A DNA stretch of 64,000 nt from Wenzhouxiangella sp. AB-CW3 (GCF_014725735.1 NZ_CP061368.1:1441225-1505224), one strand, 5' to 3'. Numbered from the stretch's first letter, positions 38,445 through 47,187 are shown. Notes: generated by a model from the sequence alone, not told the origin. A program made the numbers and translations.

Positions 38445-39155
38445 ATGCCAGTCCCCACATGGGCCGCCCGCCTTCGCCGACTGACGACCTGGCTGGTCGA
38501 AGACGCCCTTGGCGGCCCGCGTCCGTGGAAATTTGCCTGGGTCATCAACTTCCAGAAAGTCGGAACCTTCCCTTTTCTGGCCCTGCTGATGTGGCTCTAC
38601 GGCAACACATCCACCGCCGTCTGGGTCTACCTGGCCCTGCATGGGAGCTACGGGATCGCCTGGCTGGTCAAGGATGTGGCTTTCCCCGATGCCGGCTGGC
38701 AGAAACGAATCACCGTCGCCGGAGGCATCAACGCATTTCTGGGCGTGCTGGGCTGGTACTGGGTATTCGGCTGGCTACTCATCGCCGGTCACGGCGGCGA
38801 CTATCCACTGCCCGAAGGCGCCTGGTTCGCCCTGTGCATCACGCTGTGCCTGCTCGGCACAGTCATCATGGTGGCCGCCGACGCACAGAAGTACTTTACC
38901 CTGCGGCTAGAAAAAGGCCTGATCACCGACGGCCTGCATCGCCACATTCGCCATCCCAACTACCTTGGCGAAATGATGATCTACCTGAGCTTCGCCCTGA
39001 TGGTCTGGCACTGGCTGCCATTCGTGGTGCTGGCCTGGGTCTGGGGCGGGGTGTTCGCCGTCAACATGATCCACAAGGAAGCGAGCATGGCGCGGCATGC
39101 CGAGTGGCCAGGGTATCGCTCTCGCACCTGGTGGGTGATTCCCGGCGTTTTCTGA
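38445..39155 (+). CDS. DUF1295/isoprenylcysteine-methyltransferase-fold membrane protein
   Basis: 236 residues with about six membrane helices. The C-terminal signature GLHRHIRHPNYLGEMMIYL plus MARHAEWPGYRSRTWWVIP matches the DUF1295/ICMT/steroid-reductase fold, whose members methylate or reduce lipid-like substrates. The gene stands alone, bracketed by two identical 140-bp direct repeats with their minisatellites and REPs, so it could be lost or duplicated by recombination. No signal on its substrate. Confidence 0.78.
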   Translation: MPVPTWAARLRRLTTWLVEDALGGPRPWKFAWVINFQKVGTFPFLALLMWLYGNTSTAVWVYLALHGSYGIAWLVKDVAFPDAGWQKRITVAGGINAFLGVLGWYWVFGWLLIAGHGGDYPLPEGAWFALCITLCLLGTVIMVAADAQKYFTLRLEKGLITDGLHRHIRHPNYLGEMMIYLSFALMVWHWLPFVVLAWVWGGVFAVNMIHKEASMARHAEWPGYRSRTWWVIPGVF

Positions 39156-39187
39156 TGGCCATGGCGAGAAGCCGTGCCGGGGGCAGC

Positions 39188-39327
39188 GTGCGAGGCCCCG
39201 GCTCTCCACGCGCTTAACGGCATTCCGGAAGTCCTTCTTTCGCCTGACGGCGAAAACCAGACTTCTTCCATTGCCTGCGCTTCGCTCCGGCCGGGGCGAC
39301 GGAATAGTTGTCGTCCCGGCTGCCCCC
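39188..39327 (+). repeat. 140-bp dispersed repeat, copy 2
   Basis: The same 140 bases as 37704-37843. It starts 32 bp after the DUF1295 stop and again leads into CGTCGTCCCGGCTGCCCC units. Confidence 0.93.
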
Positions 39328-39464
39328 CACCGTCGTCCCGGCTGCCCCCCACCGTCGTCCCGGCTGCCCCCCACCGTCGTCCCGGCTGCCCCCCACCGTC
39401 GTCCCGGCTGCCCCCCCACCGTCGTCCCGGAAAATGCGCAGCATTTATCCGGGACCTCGCACGC
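39308..39464. repeat. Short minisatellite and REP
   Basis: About six units of GTCGTCCCGGCTGCCCCCCACC end at the REP CGTCGTCCCGGAAAATGCGC...TTATCCGGGACCTCGCACGC (39420-39464). This is the third instance of the order 140-bp repeat or hairpin, then minisatellite, then REP. Confidence 0.92.
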
Positions 39465-39539
39465 ACCAAATCTGCACGGCCACCGCTCACCGCCCCAGCC
39501 ATGCAAGGCCCTGCCTCTCGCTGCGCATGCAGGAAATCG

Positions 39540-39567
39540 TTGACAATAATCACCCCCGCGCTATACT
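39540..39567 (+). promoter_or_regulatory. Strong sigma70 promoter of the nfrB operon
   Basis: TTGACA (39540-39545), a 16-bp spacer, then TATACT (39562-39567). The predicted transcription start is near 39574, giving a leader of about 130 nt before the nfrB ATG. It is the closest match to consensus seen in the window. Confidence 0.78.
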
Positions 39568-39575
39568 CGCGATAG

Positions 39576-39591
39576 TGTGACGTGGATCACA
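39576..39591. promoter_or_regulatory. Perfect CRP/Clp-type binding site at the transcription start
   Basis: TGTGACGTGGATCACA: both half-sites TGTGA and TCACA match the CRP consensus with a 6-bp spacer. The centre lies about 10 bp downstream of the predicted start of transcription, a position where binding would be expected to block rather than activate. In Xanthomonadales the CRP homologue Clp recognises the same type of site and loses DNA binding with c-di-GMP (family knowledge). Confidence 0.7.
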
Positions 39592-39599
39592 TAAGGGGT

Positions 39600-39707
39600 C
39601 CTTGAACACAGCAAAGTGCCCGCCAAGCCAAGCGGTTTGGGCGGGGGCATGGCTGTGCGTGTTCAAGGGCATCGGTTTAACTGATTCCGGGCTGACCGAA
39701 ACCGATG
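39600..39707 (+). ncRNA. Structured 5' leader of nfrB with start-codon-masking hairpin
   Basis: Domain 1 (39600-39668) has a perfect 10-bp outer stem, CCTTGAACAC with GTGTTCAAGG. It encloses AGC/GCT, then TGCCC/GGGCA, GCC/GGC and AAGCC/GGTTT with an AAGC apical loop and G bulges. Domain 2 (39670-39707) has CATCGGTTT pairing perfectly with AAACCGATG, and the last three bases of that arm are the nfrB ATG. No ribosome site is evident outside the loop between the arms. It is not a class I recognised; the GEMM-I c-di-GMP signature is absent. Candidate riboswitch, thermosensor or protein-bound leader. Confidence 0.6.
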
Positions 39708-41903
39708 GATTGGGTTGATCTCACCGCCGTATATCTCTACGGACTCAAGTACGTCACCATCGTCACTGCCATACTCCTGGCATTCCTGAGTCTTGATGAT
39801 CTGTTTGTCGATATCGTCTACTGGTGCCGCAGGTTCTGGCGCAATCTGACGATTTACCGGCAGCACCGGCGGGCCGGGCCGGATTCCTTACTGACCGCGA
39901 GGCAGCGGCCCTTGGTCATCATGGTGCCTGCCTGGCAGGAAAGTGAAGTTATTGCCAGGATGGTCGAGGCGGCGGGTCGTTCCATTGACTACGAGAACTA
40001 TCACATCGTCGTCGGGACGTATCCCAATGACACCGAAACCCAGCAGGCCGTCGACCAGATTGCCGATCGGCACCCCACCGTCCACAAGGTGGTCTGTGCC
40101 CGACCGGGTCCGACCAGCAAGGCCGATTGTCTCAACAACATCGTCGTACGGGTGTTCGAGCTCGAAGAGCAATTGGGAGTCCAGTTCGAAGGCTTCATTC
40201 TGCATGATGCCGAGGATGTGATCCCATCGCTCGAACTCCGGGTCTTCAACGCCATGCTGGCCGGCAAGGACCTGATCCAGGTGCCGGTCTACCCATTGCC
40301 GCGGCCGTTGCACAAGTTTACCGGCGGTCACTATGTTGACGAGTTTGCCGAACAGCATGGCAAGGACGTCGTGATTCGTGAAGCCCTGGCAGGTCAGGTT
40401 CCCAGTGCAGGTGTGGGTACCTGTTTCAGCCGCAGGGCATTGTTGAGTCTGATGCGCGAACATGACTCGGTACCCTTTGATACCCAGTCTCTAACAGAAG
40501 ACTACGACATTGCTGTCCGTCTGGCCCGTCGGGGCATGAAGGAAGTCTTTGTTCGCTTTCCCAGCGAGCGTCTGCCTGATGGACAGAGCCTGGATGCCAC
40601 TGTGGTCGCCGTGCGGGAATACTTCCCGGAAAAATTCTCGGCGGCGGTACGGCAGAAGTCTCGCTGGGTCACAGGAATCGTGTTCCAGGGCGCCAGCAGC
40701 CTTCGCTGGGGCGGCTCGTTCTGGATGAACTACTTCCTCTGGCGCGATCGGCGCGGCCTGATAGCACACCCGGTGTCGTTTCTGGCGACTTTCATTCTGT
40801 TCAACGCGCTGGTGCTGCTGTTGTACGGTTGGTTGAGCGACGATCCTTATCGATTTCTCGGCATGTTTGCCGAAAGCCAGTTGCTGGTGACCCTGCTGTG
40901 GATCAACGGCTTCTTGCTGCTGAACCGACTACTGCAGCGAATCTACTTCGTCAGTGCGCAGTACGGCATTGTCCAGGGACTGATGTCGGCGCCCAGAATG
41001 TTGTGGAGCAACGTCATCAATTTTGCCGCAACCGGTCGGGCTGCCTGGCTGTATGCCAGGGCGACCCAGCGCAAGGGCATGGACTGGGACAAGACCGCGC
41101 ATGAGTTTCCCGAGCTGGGCAAGACCGTACATATCGGCGCCCTTGGCGCCACTGCGGTGGCGGAGGGAATGCTGAGCGATGAAGCACTTGACCGCGCACT
41201 CACCGAACGTCGTCCGGAAGAACGGCTCGGTGAAACCCTGCTGCGGCTGGAACTGATCTCGCCCCGGCAGCTCTGTGCGTTGCTGGCCGCCCAGGCCGGT
41301 GTGCCGTGCCGGGATTTCGATCCGCGCAACATCAGCCGCGCGCAGCTTGAACTGATGGACCTCAACCTGGCGCGCAAGTACGGTGTGTTTCCGCTTCAGA
41401 AGGAGCCGGACGGGGCGCTGCTGTTGGCTAGAGAAACGGCATTGCTGCCGGTGCAGCAGCGTGCGTTGACGCGCCGGCTGGGCCGGGACGTGCGCTATGT
41501 GATCACGCCCCAGGGAACGGTCACGACCGCGCTTCGTCTGCACTGTTCAGGGCGGCCCATGGAAAACCCGATCAAGCTACTCGAAGCGGCTGTCGAATCC
41601 GAACAGATCAATGCCCGTCAGGCCGAAACATTGTGGATGCGCTACATTCATCGGCAGGTACTGCTGGGTGACCTGTTGATGGGCAACCACGTCATGAGTT
41701 CCAGCGCCTTGTATCAGGCCCTTTTGGGTTACGAAGAAAGTGATCTGCCCCTCGGTCAGTACCTGGTCGAGCATGGTTATCTGAGTCAGTCTGCACTGGA
41801 GTCCACTCTCGAGTTGCAGCAGAAATTCCAGCCCACCATGCGGCAGTTGCTGGAGGAGTCCGGCATCGATCCGGAATCACTCGAGAAGGAGGTGGTGTCA
41901 TGA
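39705..41903 (+). CDS. nfrB: NfrB-like processive glycosyltransferase with MshEN c-di-GMP-binding domain
   Basis: 732 residues (E. coli NfrB is about 745). An N-terminal helix precedes a GT2 domain (about 65-310) with ILHDAEDVI, TEDYDIAVRLARRG and the processive-enzyme QxxRW motif in QKSRWVTG. Several membrane helices follow (about 345-440). The C-terminal MshEN-type region begins RLGETLLRLELISPRQLCAL, the RLGxxL-x-x-GLI-like nucleotide-binding pattern. In E. coli NfrB makes a ManNAc-containing surface polymer only when c-di-GMP is bound, and phage N4 uses it as receptor. The ATG lies inside a leader hairpin. The stop overlaps nfrA by 4 nt. Confidence 0.88.
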   Translation: MDWVDLTAVYLYGLKYVTIVTAILLAFLSLDDLFVDIVYWCRRFWRNLTIYRQHRRAGPDSLLTARQRPLVIMVPAWQESEVIARMVEAAGRSIDYENYHIVVGTYPNDTETQQAVDQIADRHPTVHKVVCARPGPTSKADCLNNIVVRVFELEEQLGVQFEGFILHDAEDVIPSLELRVFNAMLAGKDLIQVPVYPLPRPLHKFTGGHYVDEFAEQHGKDVVIREALAGQVPSAGVGTCFSRRALLSLMREHDSVPFDTQSLTEDYDIAVRLARRGMKEVFVRFPSERLPDGQSLDATVVAVREYFPEKFSAAVRQKSRWVTGIVFQGASSLRWGGSFWMNYFLWRDRRGLIAHPVSFLATFILFNALVLLLYGWLSDDPYRFLGMFAESQLLVTLLWINGFLLLNRLLQRIYFVSAQYGIVQGLMSAPRMLWSNVINFAATGRAAWLYARATQRKGMDWDKTAHEFPELGKTVHIGALGATAVAEGMLSDEALDRALTERRPEERLGETLLRLELISPRQLCALLAAQAGVPCRDFDPRNISRAQLELMDLNLARKYGVFPLQKEPDGALLLARETALLPVQQRALTRRLGRDVRYVITPQGTVTTALRLHCSGRPMENPIKLLEAAVESEQINARQAETLWMRYIHRQVLLGDLLMGNHVMSSSALYQALLGYEESDLPLGQYLVEHGYLSQSALESTLELQQKFQPTMRQLLEESGIDPESLEKEVVS

Positions 41904-44900
41904 AGCGGCTGGTGCACCACCCGGTGTGGGCATTGTGGCTGATCGCAACTGCGCTCATTGCCCTGACTCCTTGCGGAATGGCCGAAAACGGCCCGCAGGA
42001 TGCGGCACCCGTGTCCATGCTCGCGGACTTGAGCGAGCTGGATCGTCACCGTGTTTTTCCTCATGTGGAGCGAGCCCAGCGGTCGATGGAACAAGGTGAT
42101 CTGGCCAGCGCCATCGTGCACTGGGAAGCAGCACTTCGCCGCGCGCCGCAACATGAGCCCCTGATCGAAGCCATGGTGCAGACCCTGATCATGGCGGGTC
42201 GCTACGAGCAGGTGGAGTCAAGACTGGAGGCGCTGCCGCGGTCCGAGCGCAAGGATGAGCTTCGTCATCGTGCCAGGCTGGCCTGGCTGGCCGATCCGGA
42301 CGACCCGCCGGCCATCGAGACCGTTTCCGGATGGTTGACCGAAGCCACGCCCACGCGTGCCCGCGAGCTGGTTCAGGCACTGGGATTTGCCACCGAGGCG
42401 CGGGAAGGAACCCGCGCCGCGCTGGCGCAGCTTGATCAGGTGCCTTGTCCTTCCAGCGGTTGTGCCGCAGCGCTGCGGCTGCGTTCGATCATGGCGGAGT
42501 CCGCCAACCAGCCAGATCGGGTGATCGCCTCGCTGACGCGGCTGGCGAACCACGAGGCCTGGTTGCCGCAGGACCGGGAGCGGGCCGTGGCCGCCTGGAT
42601 CGAGCTTGGCGAATGGCAGGCCCTCGCAGCACATCTTCTCGACGAGCGTTCTGCCGCTGACCTTGAACTGCTGCGCACCAGCGCCCAGGCGGCCATCGGT
42701 CGCGGTCACTGGCATGTGGCTCAAAATGTTCTCGAGGCCGTCGCCGCCCATCATGTGCTGACACCAGGAGAGATGCAGCAACTGTCACAGGTCTATCGTG
42801 AACTGGGTGATCTGGAACGCGCCGCCAAACTGGCCTATCGGCAGGGAGAGTGCTTGCAGGCCGTCGATCTGGCCTGGCAGGCGGGTCAGTCCGAACAGGC
42901 CATGAAGTGGTTCAACGGCTGCCCCACGGCGCCGGCCGACTACTGGCTGAACCTGGCCGTTCGTCTGGAGGCGGTTGAGCTGCTGGCCCAACAATCCTTC
43001 GATGAGCAGGTGCTGGAAGAGCAGCGTTTGACCACCCTGGCAGTCATACTGGAACAGCGTGGCGATGACGAGCGGCTGATTGAGTCCCTGCGCGGCCAGC
43101 CCGGCCCTGTAGCACAGGCCTACCTGCTCGCGGCACTGGAGCGTCAACAGCGCTATCTCGATGCCGCCCGCCTGCACGAGCAGCGCTTTGACAGGTCGGC
43201 CGACATTGACGACCTGGAACGCGCTTCCTACTTTTACATTCTGGCCGGCGAGAACGACGAGGCCGCACGGCTGCTCATTGCGGCCATGCCACATGGCGAT
43301 GATCCGGCCGGACAGCGTCTCAGCCTGCGGTTGCTGGGTCTCTACCCGCAGGAAACGCTCGACCCCCAGGCGCGCCACCCGGTCACTCTGGCATCGACGG
43401 CAGCGGCCCCGGAGCTGCGAGTCGCGGCAGCCCAGACGCTGCAGCGCATCGGTCGTTGCGACGAAGTGCGTGGACTGGAACTGCCAACCGGTGGAGAAGA
43501 GCAGGGGGCGTTGCACATGCTGCTCGGGTTCTGCCTTCAGGCGGCTGCCTCGCCGGGTTTGGCCGCGCATCACTTCGAGGCCGCCCATCGAGCCAGTGTT
43601 GACCTGGCGCTGGAGCCGCTGGCGATCTCTCTGGCAGAAGCCGGGCACCGGCATGCCGCGCTTGAACGCTTCGAAGAGCTGGACGAGCAGCAAATCATGG
43701 CCGATCCGTTGCGGGTCATGTGGGTGGAGGCGGCTCTTTCCATTGGCGACTATTCCGCGGCCAGCCATCAGTTCGAGCGGCTCGATCCAGCCACCGACGA
43801 TGAACAGTGGTGGTCCATGCAGGCCCGCATTGCCCAGGGCATGGGCGAGTTCGAAACCGCGCTGTCACACTGGCAGACACTGCATCAACGCTGGCCCCAG
43901 GCAGAGGCCAGCTTTCAGATCGGGGTCATCCAGTGGGGACTGGGTGAGCGCGAGCAAGCGGTGGAGGCTCTGGCAGAAGCCGTTGAACGGGCGCCCGACC
44001 AGGTCGAGTACCTGGCCGAATATGCCTATGCATTGGAGCCGCTGGACCGCGAGCGCGCCGTCCAGGTGTTTCAGCGTGTTGCCGAGATGGAGCCCTGGCG
44101 ATTCCGGATTCACGAGCAGATCGGTCATCTCGAAGCCGAGCAATACCACGATGAAGAGGCCCGCGAATCGTTTCGCCATGCCATCGACCTGCTGCATTCG
44201 GATCTGCCACCGCCGGGCCTGGATCGGGAAGAGACCATCGAGCGTTCCTATCTTGCCCGTCGCAGTCATGAGTCACTGGGGCGAAAATGGAATGTATCGG
44301 CAGGCGGCTGGATTGCCACCGGCAGTGTCCCCGGCGAGTTTTTCTTCGAAGCCGACCCGCCCAGACACTATGCCGATGTCACGCTCAGCCGCCGCCTGAC
44401 GCCCCGGAGCGGCCTGGGCAGTGTCCACGCCCGCGGCCGGCTGATCGGGCAGGGGCCTTCCGACGACGTTCTGGCCAATCGGGCCGCCACATTGGGTTTG
44501 CTCTGGCAGGTGCCGGTGGGCATCACGGTGCTGGGCGTCGACTGGCTGGAGCCCGAATCCGGACATGGTCAGTTTCTGGTCCATGGCGCCACCGAGCTGC
44601 TGAGCACGGGGCGATATCGCCGTGACTGGCGCCCGGTCAGCGACTCCTGGCGCGAGCAGCGTCTCTACGTCGAAGGCGCCTGGTGGACGCGCAGCGACGA
44701 TTACCTGGTCTCGGCACGATACGATTACGCATGGCATCGCCCCCTGCGCGACGATACCTCGGCAAGCTGGTTCCCGTATGTTCTGGCCGAATCACGCCTG
44801 GTGCGCGGCGGGCACGATCTGCGCGCCGGTGCAGGCCTGGGTCTTCGTCTGTGGGGTGGAGCTCGAGAGTACGACGCCTACCGGCGGCTGCATAGTATCC

Positions 44901-44980
44901 GGCTGGAATTCCAGCATGCATTCGAAACCAATATTGCCGATCGCAACGGTCTGTTCCTGCGCGTGGGGAGTGAATGGTGA
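41900..44980 (+). CDS. nfrA: NfrA-like outer-membrane TPR/beta-barrel polysaccharide exporter
   Basis: 1026 residues. Signal peptide (WALWLIATALIALTPCGMA), then about 700 residues of TPR-like helical repeats (for example GDLASAIVHWEAALRRAPQH and ERAVQVFQRVAEMEP). The C-terminal domain of about 200 residues (WNVSAGGWIATG to LFLRVGSEW) is rich in amphipathic strands and ends in an aromatic residue, matching the NfrA C-terminal barrel family. It is the outer-membrane partner of NfrB and part of the N4 receptor in E. coli. It overlaps nfrB by ATGA and the next gene by 7 nt. Confidence 0.85.
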   Translation: MKRLVHHPVWALWLIATALIALTPCGMAENGPQDAAPVSMLADLSELDRHRVFPHVERAQRSMEQGDLASAIVHWEAALRRAPQHEPLIEAMVQTLIMAGRYEQVESRLEALPRSERKDELRHRARLAWLADPDDPPAIETVSGWLTEATPTRARELVQALGFATEAREGTRAALAQLDQVPCPSSGCAAALRLRSIMAESANQPDRVIASLTRLANHEAWLPQDRERAVAAWIELGEWQALAAHLLDERSAADLELLRTSAQAAIGRGHWHVAQNVLEAVAAHHVLTPGEMQQLSQVYRELGDLERAAKLAYRQGECLQAVDLAWQAGQSEQAMKWFNGCPTAPADYWLNLAVRLEAVELLAQQSFDEQVLEEQRLTTLAVILEQRGDDERLIESLRGQPGPVAQAYLLAALERQQRYLDAARLHEQRFDRSADIDDLERASYFYILAGENDEAARLLIAAMPHGDDPAGQRLSLRLLGLYPQETLDPQARHPVTLASTAAAPELRVAAAQTLQRIGRCDEVRGLELPTGGEEQGALHMLLGFCLQAAASPGLAAHHFEAAHRASVDLALEPLAISLAEAGHRHAALERFEELDEQQIMADPLRVMWVEAALSIGDYSAASHQFERLDPATDDEQWWSMQARIAQGMGEFETALSHWQTLHQRWPQAEASFQIGVIQWGLGEREQAVEALAEAVERAPDQVEYLAEYAYALEPLDRERAVQVFQRVAEMEPWRFRIHEQIGHLEAEQYHDEEARESFRHAIDLLHSDLPPPGLDREETIERSYLARRSHESLGRKWNVSAGGWIATGSVPGEFFFEADPPRHYADVTLSRRLTPRSGLGSVHARGRLIGQGPSDDVLANRAATLGLLWQVPVGITVLGVDWLEPESGHGQFLVHGATELLSTGRYRRDWRPVSDSWREQRLYVEGAWWTRSDDYLVSARYDYAWHRPLRDDTSASWFPYVLAESRLVRGGHDLRAGAGLGLRLWGGAREYDAYRRLHSIRLEFQHAFETNIADRNGLFLRVGSEW

Positions 44981-45843
44981 AGCACCTTCTTCTGATTCTT
45001 TCGCTCATGGCCATACCCATGACCGCGCTGTCGGGCGCTGACGACCGGCTGGTGTTCTACCAGCCTCAACTCGATGACCAGCAACTGGACCGGGAACAAT
45101 GGCAATCCATCCTGGGGGCGCTTGATGACGCCGGCTACAGCGGCGTGGTGTTCCAGTGGACCCGCTACAACGAAGAGCACTTCGGTGGCGTGGAGGGCTG
45201 GCTCGGTCAGCGTGTCGAAGATGCAGTGGAAGCCGGGCTGGAAATCTGGGTGGGCCTGCATTGGGAAGACCGCTGGTTTGCCAGCCTGGAGCGAGACAGT
45301 CAATCCTGGGGCGATGAGCTCAATGAGTTGTTGCTGGGCAGCCTGGCACAGGCTCGCACATGGCAGGACCACCCGCGGTACGAAGCGTTTGCCGGCTGGT
45401 ATCTGCCGCTGGAGCTGCCTGATCGGGGACTGGCCGAAACAGGCCGGCAGACCATTTTGTCCGGCCAGCTTGGCCGCCTGTTGCAGGCGCTGGATTCACC
45501 GCTGGCCGTGAGCAGCTATTTCACGGGGCGCCAGCAACCCCGGCAGTACGCCGAATGGCTGCACGGGCTTAACGATCTGCCCGGACTGCGCGTCTGGGTG
45601 CAGGACGGGGCAGGGGTCGGACAACTGACCGGCCGGGAACGTCGCCACTATCTCGATGAGCTCGATTGCGACATCGGCATCATTCACGAAGCCTTCGAGC
45701 AACTCAGCGCGCCCGATGCAGAATTCGAAGCCCGACCGAGACCACTGAGCGAGAATCAGTTTGATGGCTGTCATCCATCGCTGGTTTTCTCACTGCGCTA
45801 CCTGCCGGCCGGAGAGCTGCTGTTGCAGCACGGCCAGCCCTGA
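44974..45843 (+). CDS. DUF4434 glycoside-hydrolase-fold periplasmic protein
   Basis: 289 residues with signal peptide HLLLILSLMAIPMTALSG. The mature part resembles DUF4434 TIM-barrel proteins: VVFQWTRYNEEHFGG, LEIWVGLHWEDRWF, AGWYLPLELPD and a late CDIGIIHEAFEQL. Acidic residues at strand ends suit a retaining glycosidase. The GTG at 44977 has better ribosome spacing (GGGGAG) than the ATG at 44974. In E. coli nfrA-nfrB is followed by ybcH, a comparable periplasmic protein. A role in trimming the exported glycan is inferred. Confidence 0.7.
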   Translation: MVKHLLLILSLMAIPMTALSGADDRLVFYQPQLDDQQLDREQWQSILGALDDAGYSGVVFQWTRYNEEHFGGVEGWLGQRVEDAVEAGLEIWVGLHWEDRWFASLERDSQSWGDELNELLLGSLAQARTWQDHPRYEAFAGWYLPLELPDRGLAETGRQTILSGQLGRLLQALDSPLAVSSYFTGRQQPRQYAEWLHGLNDLPGLRVWVQDGAGVGQLTGRERRHYLDELDCDIGIIHEAFEQLSAPDAEFEARPRPLSENQFDGCHPSLVFSLRYLPAGELLLQHGQP

Positions 45844-45883
45844 ACCTGATTGCAGCCTGACAACACAATAAAGACCTTCAAGT

Positions 45884-47050
45884 ATGTCCCAGCCCCTCAA
45901 AGTCCTTTCCATCTTCGGCACGCGGCCAGAGGCCATCAAGATGGCGCCACTGATCCAAACGCTGGCCTCGGACCCGGCCATCGACTCGCGGCTGTGCGTC
46001 ACCGGCCAGCACCGGGAAATGCTCTACCAGGTCCTGGACCTTTTCAATATCCGTCCCGACCATGACCTCAATATCATGCGCAGCCAGCAGGATCTGACGG
46101 ATATCACCGCCAGCATACTGACCGGCCTGCGCGATGTCCTCGCCGAAGTGCAGCCTGACCGGGTGCTGGTGCACGGAGACACCACCAGCACACTGGCCGG
46201 CAGTCTCGCAGCCTACTATGCCCGGATTCCGGTCGGGCATGTCGAGGCCGGGCTACGTACCGGCAATATCTACTCTCCCTGGCCCGAAGAGGTCAATCGT
46301 AAGCTCACCGCCGGAATCGCCGACCTGCACTTTGCCCCCACCCAGCTTGCCGCGGAGGCATTGCGGGCCGAGGGCATCCGCGACAACGATACGGTCATCA
46401 CCGGCAATACCGTTATTGATGCACTGCTGGAAGTGGCAGAGCGGATCCGTCACGACCAGACACTCCGGCAGGATCTGGCCTCCAGGTTTCCCTTCATCAA
46501 CCCGGCGCGACGCCTGATACTGGTGACCGGGCATCGCCGGGAAAGCTTTGGGCAGGGGCTGCGGCGGACTTGTCAGGCGTTGGTCGCCCTGGCCGAACGC
46601 GATGACGTGCAGGTGGTCTATCCCGTACACCTCAACCCGAATGTACAGCAGCCGGTACGCGAGCTGCTATCCAGCCGGCCCAATATCCATCTGATCGAAC
46701 CGCAGGACTACCTGCCTTTCGTTTACCTGATGATGCAGTCCTACCTCATCATCACCGACTCCGGCGGTGTTCAGGAAGAAGGCCCGTCCCTGGGCAAGCC
46801 CGTACTGGTTACTCGTGACACCACCGAACGTCCCGAAGCGCTGGAAGCCGGCACCGTCGAACTGATCGGCAGGGAAACCGAAGACATCATCCGGTCAGCC
46901 ACACGCCTGCTTGACGACCAATGCGCCTACCGGCGTATGAGCCGGGCACACAACCCCTACGGCGACGGCAAAGCCTGCCCCCGCATCATCGAAGCCATCC
47001 TCAAAAGACACCGGACACCAGCTTCGGCAAGACAAGGCCAGACGGTATAA
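45884..47050 (+). CDS. wecB: UDP-N-acetylglucosamine 2-epimerase (non-hydrolysing)
   Basis: 388 residues. Family motifs: [59 protein letters not shown] and [17 protein letters not shown]. It interconverts UDP-GlcNAc and UDP-ManNAc. It begins 40 bp after the DUF4434 gene in the same direction and is probably the last gene of the nfr operon. This fits the known need for WecB-made UDP-ManNAc in NfrB-dependent polymer synthesis. No other ManNAc-using pathway gene is adjacent. REP and hairpin sequences follow. Confidence 0.95.
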   Translation: MSQPLKVLSIFGTRPEAIKMAPLIQTLASDPAIDSRLCVTGQHREMLYQVLDLFNIRPDHDLNIMRSQQDLTDITASILTGLRDVLAEVQPDRVLVHGDTTSTLAGSLAAYYARIPVGHVEAGLRTGNIYSPWPEEVNRKLTAGIADLHFAPTQLAAEALRAEGIRDNDTVITGNTVIDALLEVAERIRHDQTLRQDLASRFPFINPARRLILVTGHRRESFGQGLRRTCQALVALAERDDVQVVYPVHLNPNVQQPVRELLSSRPNIHLIEPQDYLPFVYLMMQSYLIITDSGGVQEEGPSLGKPVLVTRDTTERPEALEAGTVELIGRETEDIIRSATRLLDDQCAYRRMSRAHNPYGDGKACPRIIEAILKRHRTPASARQGQTV

Positions 47051-47089
47051 CCCCACTCCTCGCCCACTCCCACCGTCGTCCCCCCGAAC

Positions 47090-47187
47090 CGTCGTCCCGG
47101 AAAATGCGCAGCATTTATCCGGGACCTCGCACGCATCAAATCGGCACGGCCAGCCCCAGAACCCCGGCCATGCAAGGCCGGGCTACA
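47090..47187 (+). repeat. REP element and CCCGGCCATGCAAGGCCGGG hairpin after wecB
   Basis: REP at 47090-47134 (CGTCGTCCCGGAAAATGCGC, TTATCCGGGACCTCGCACGC), preceded by a damaged CCGTCGTCCCCC half unit. A hairpin follows at about 47163-47183. A single GTAGACCGGGGTTGCATCTC variant of the 50-bp array hairpin lies at 47223. The rest of the 47051-47441 gap shows no gene; the tRNA promoter should be in its last 100 bp. Confidence 0.85.

Noticed and set aside
39600-39668. Intrinsic terminator
   Set aside because: A long GC-rich stem is present, but no U-run follows and the hairpin is downstream of a promoter and upstream of nfrB in the same direction.
39600-39707. GEMM-I or another known riboswitch class
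   Set aside because: The conserved GEMM core (the GGGCAAA-type and CGCAAAGCC-type segments in their spacing) is not found; nor are TPP, cobalamin, SAM or glycine signatures. Left as an unnamed structured leader.
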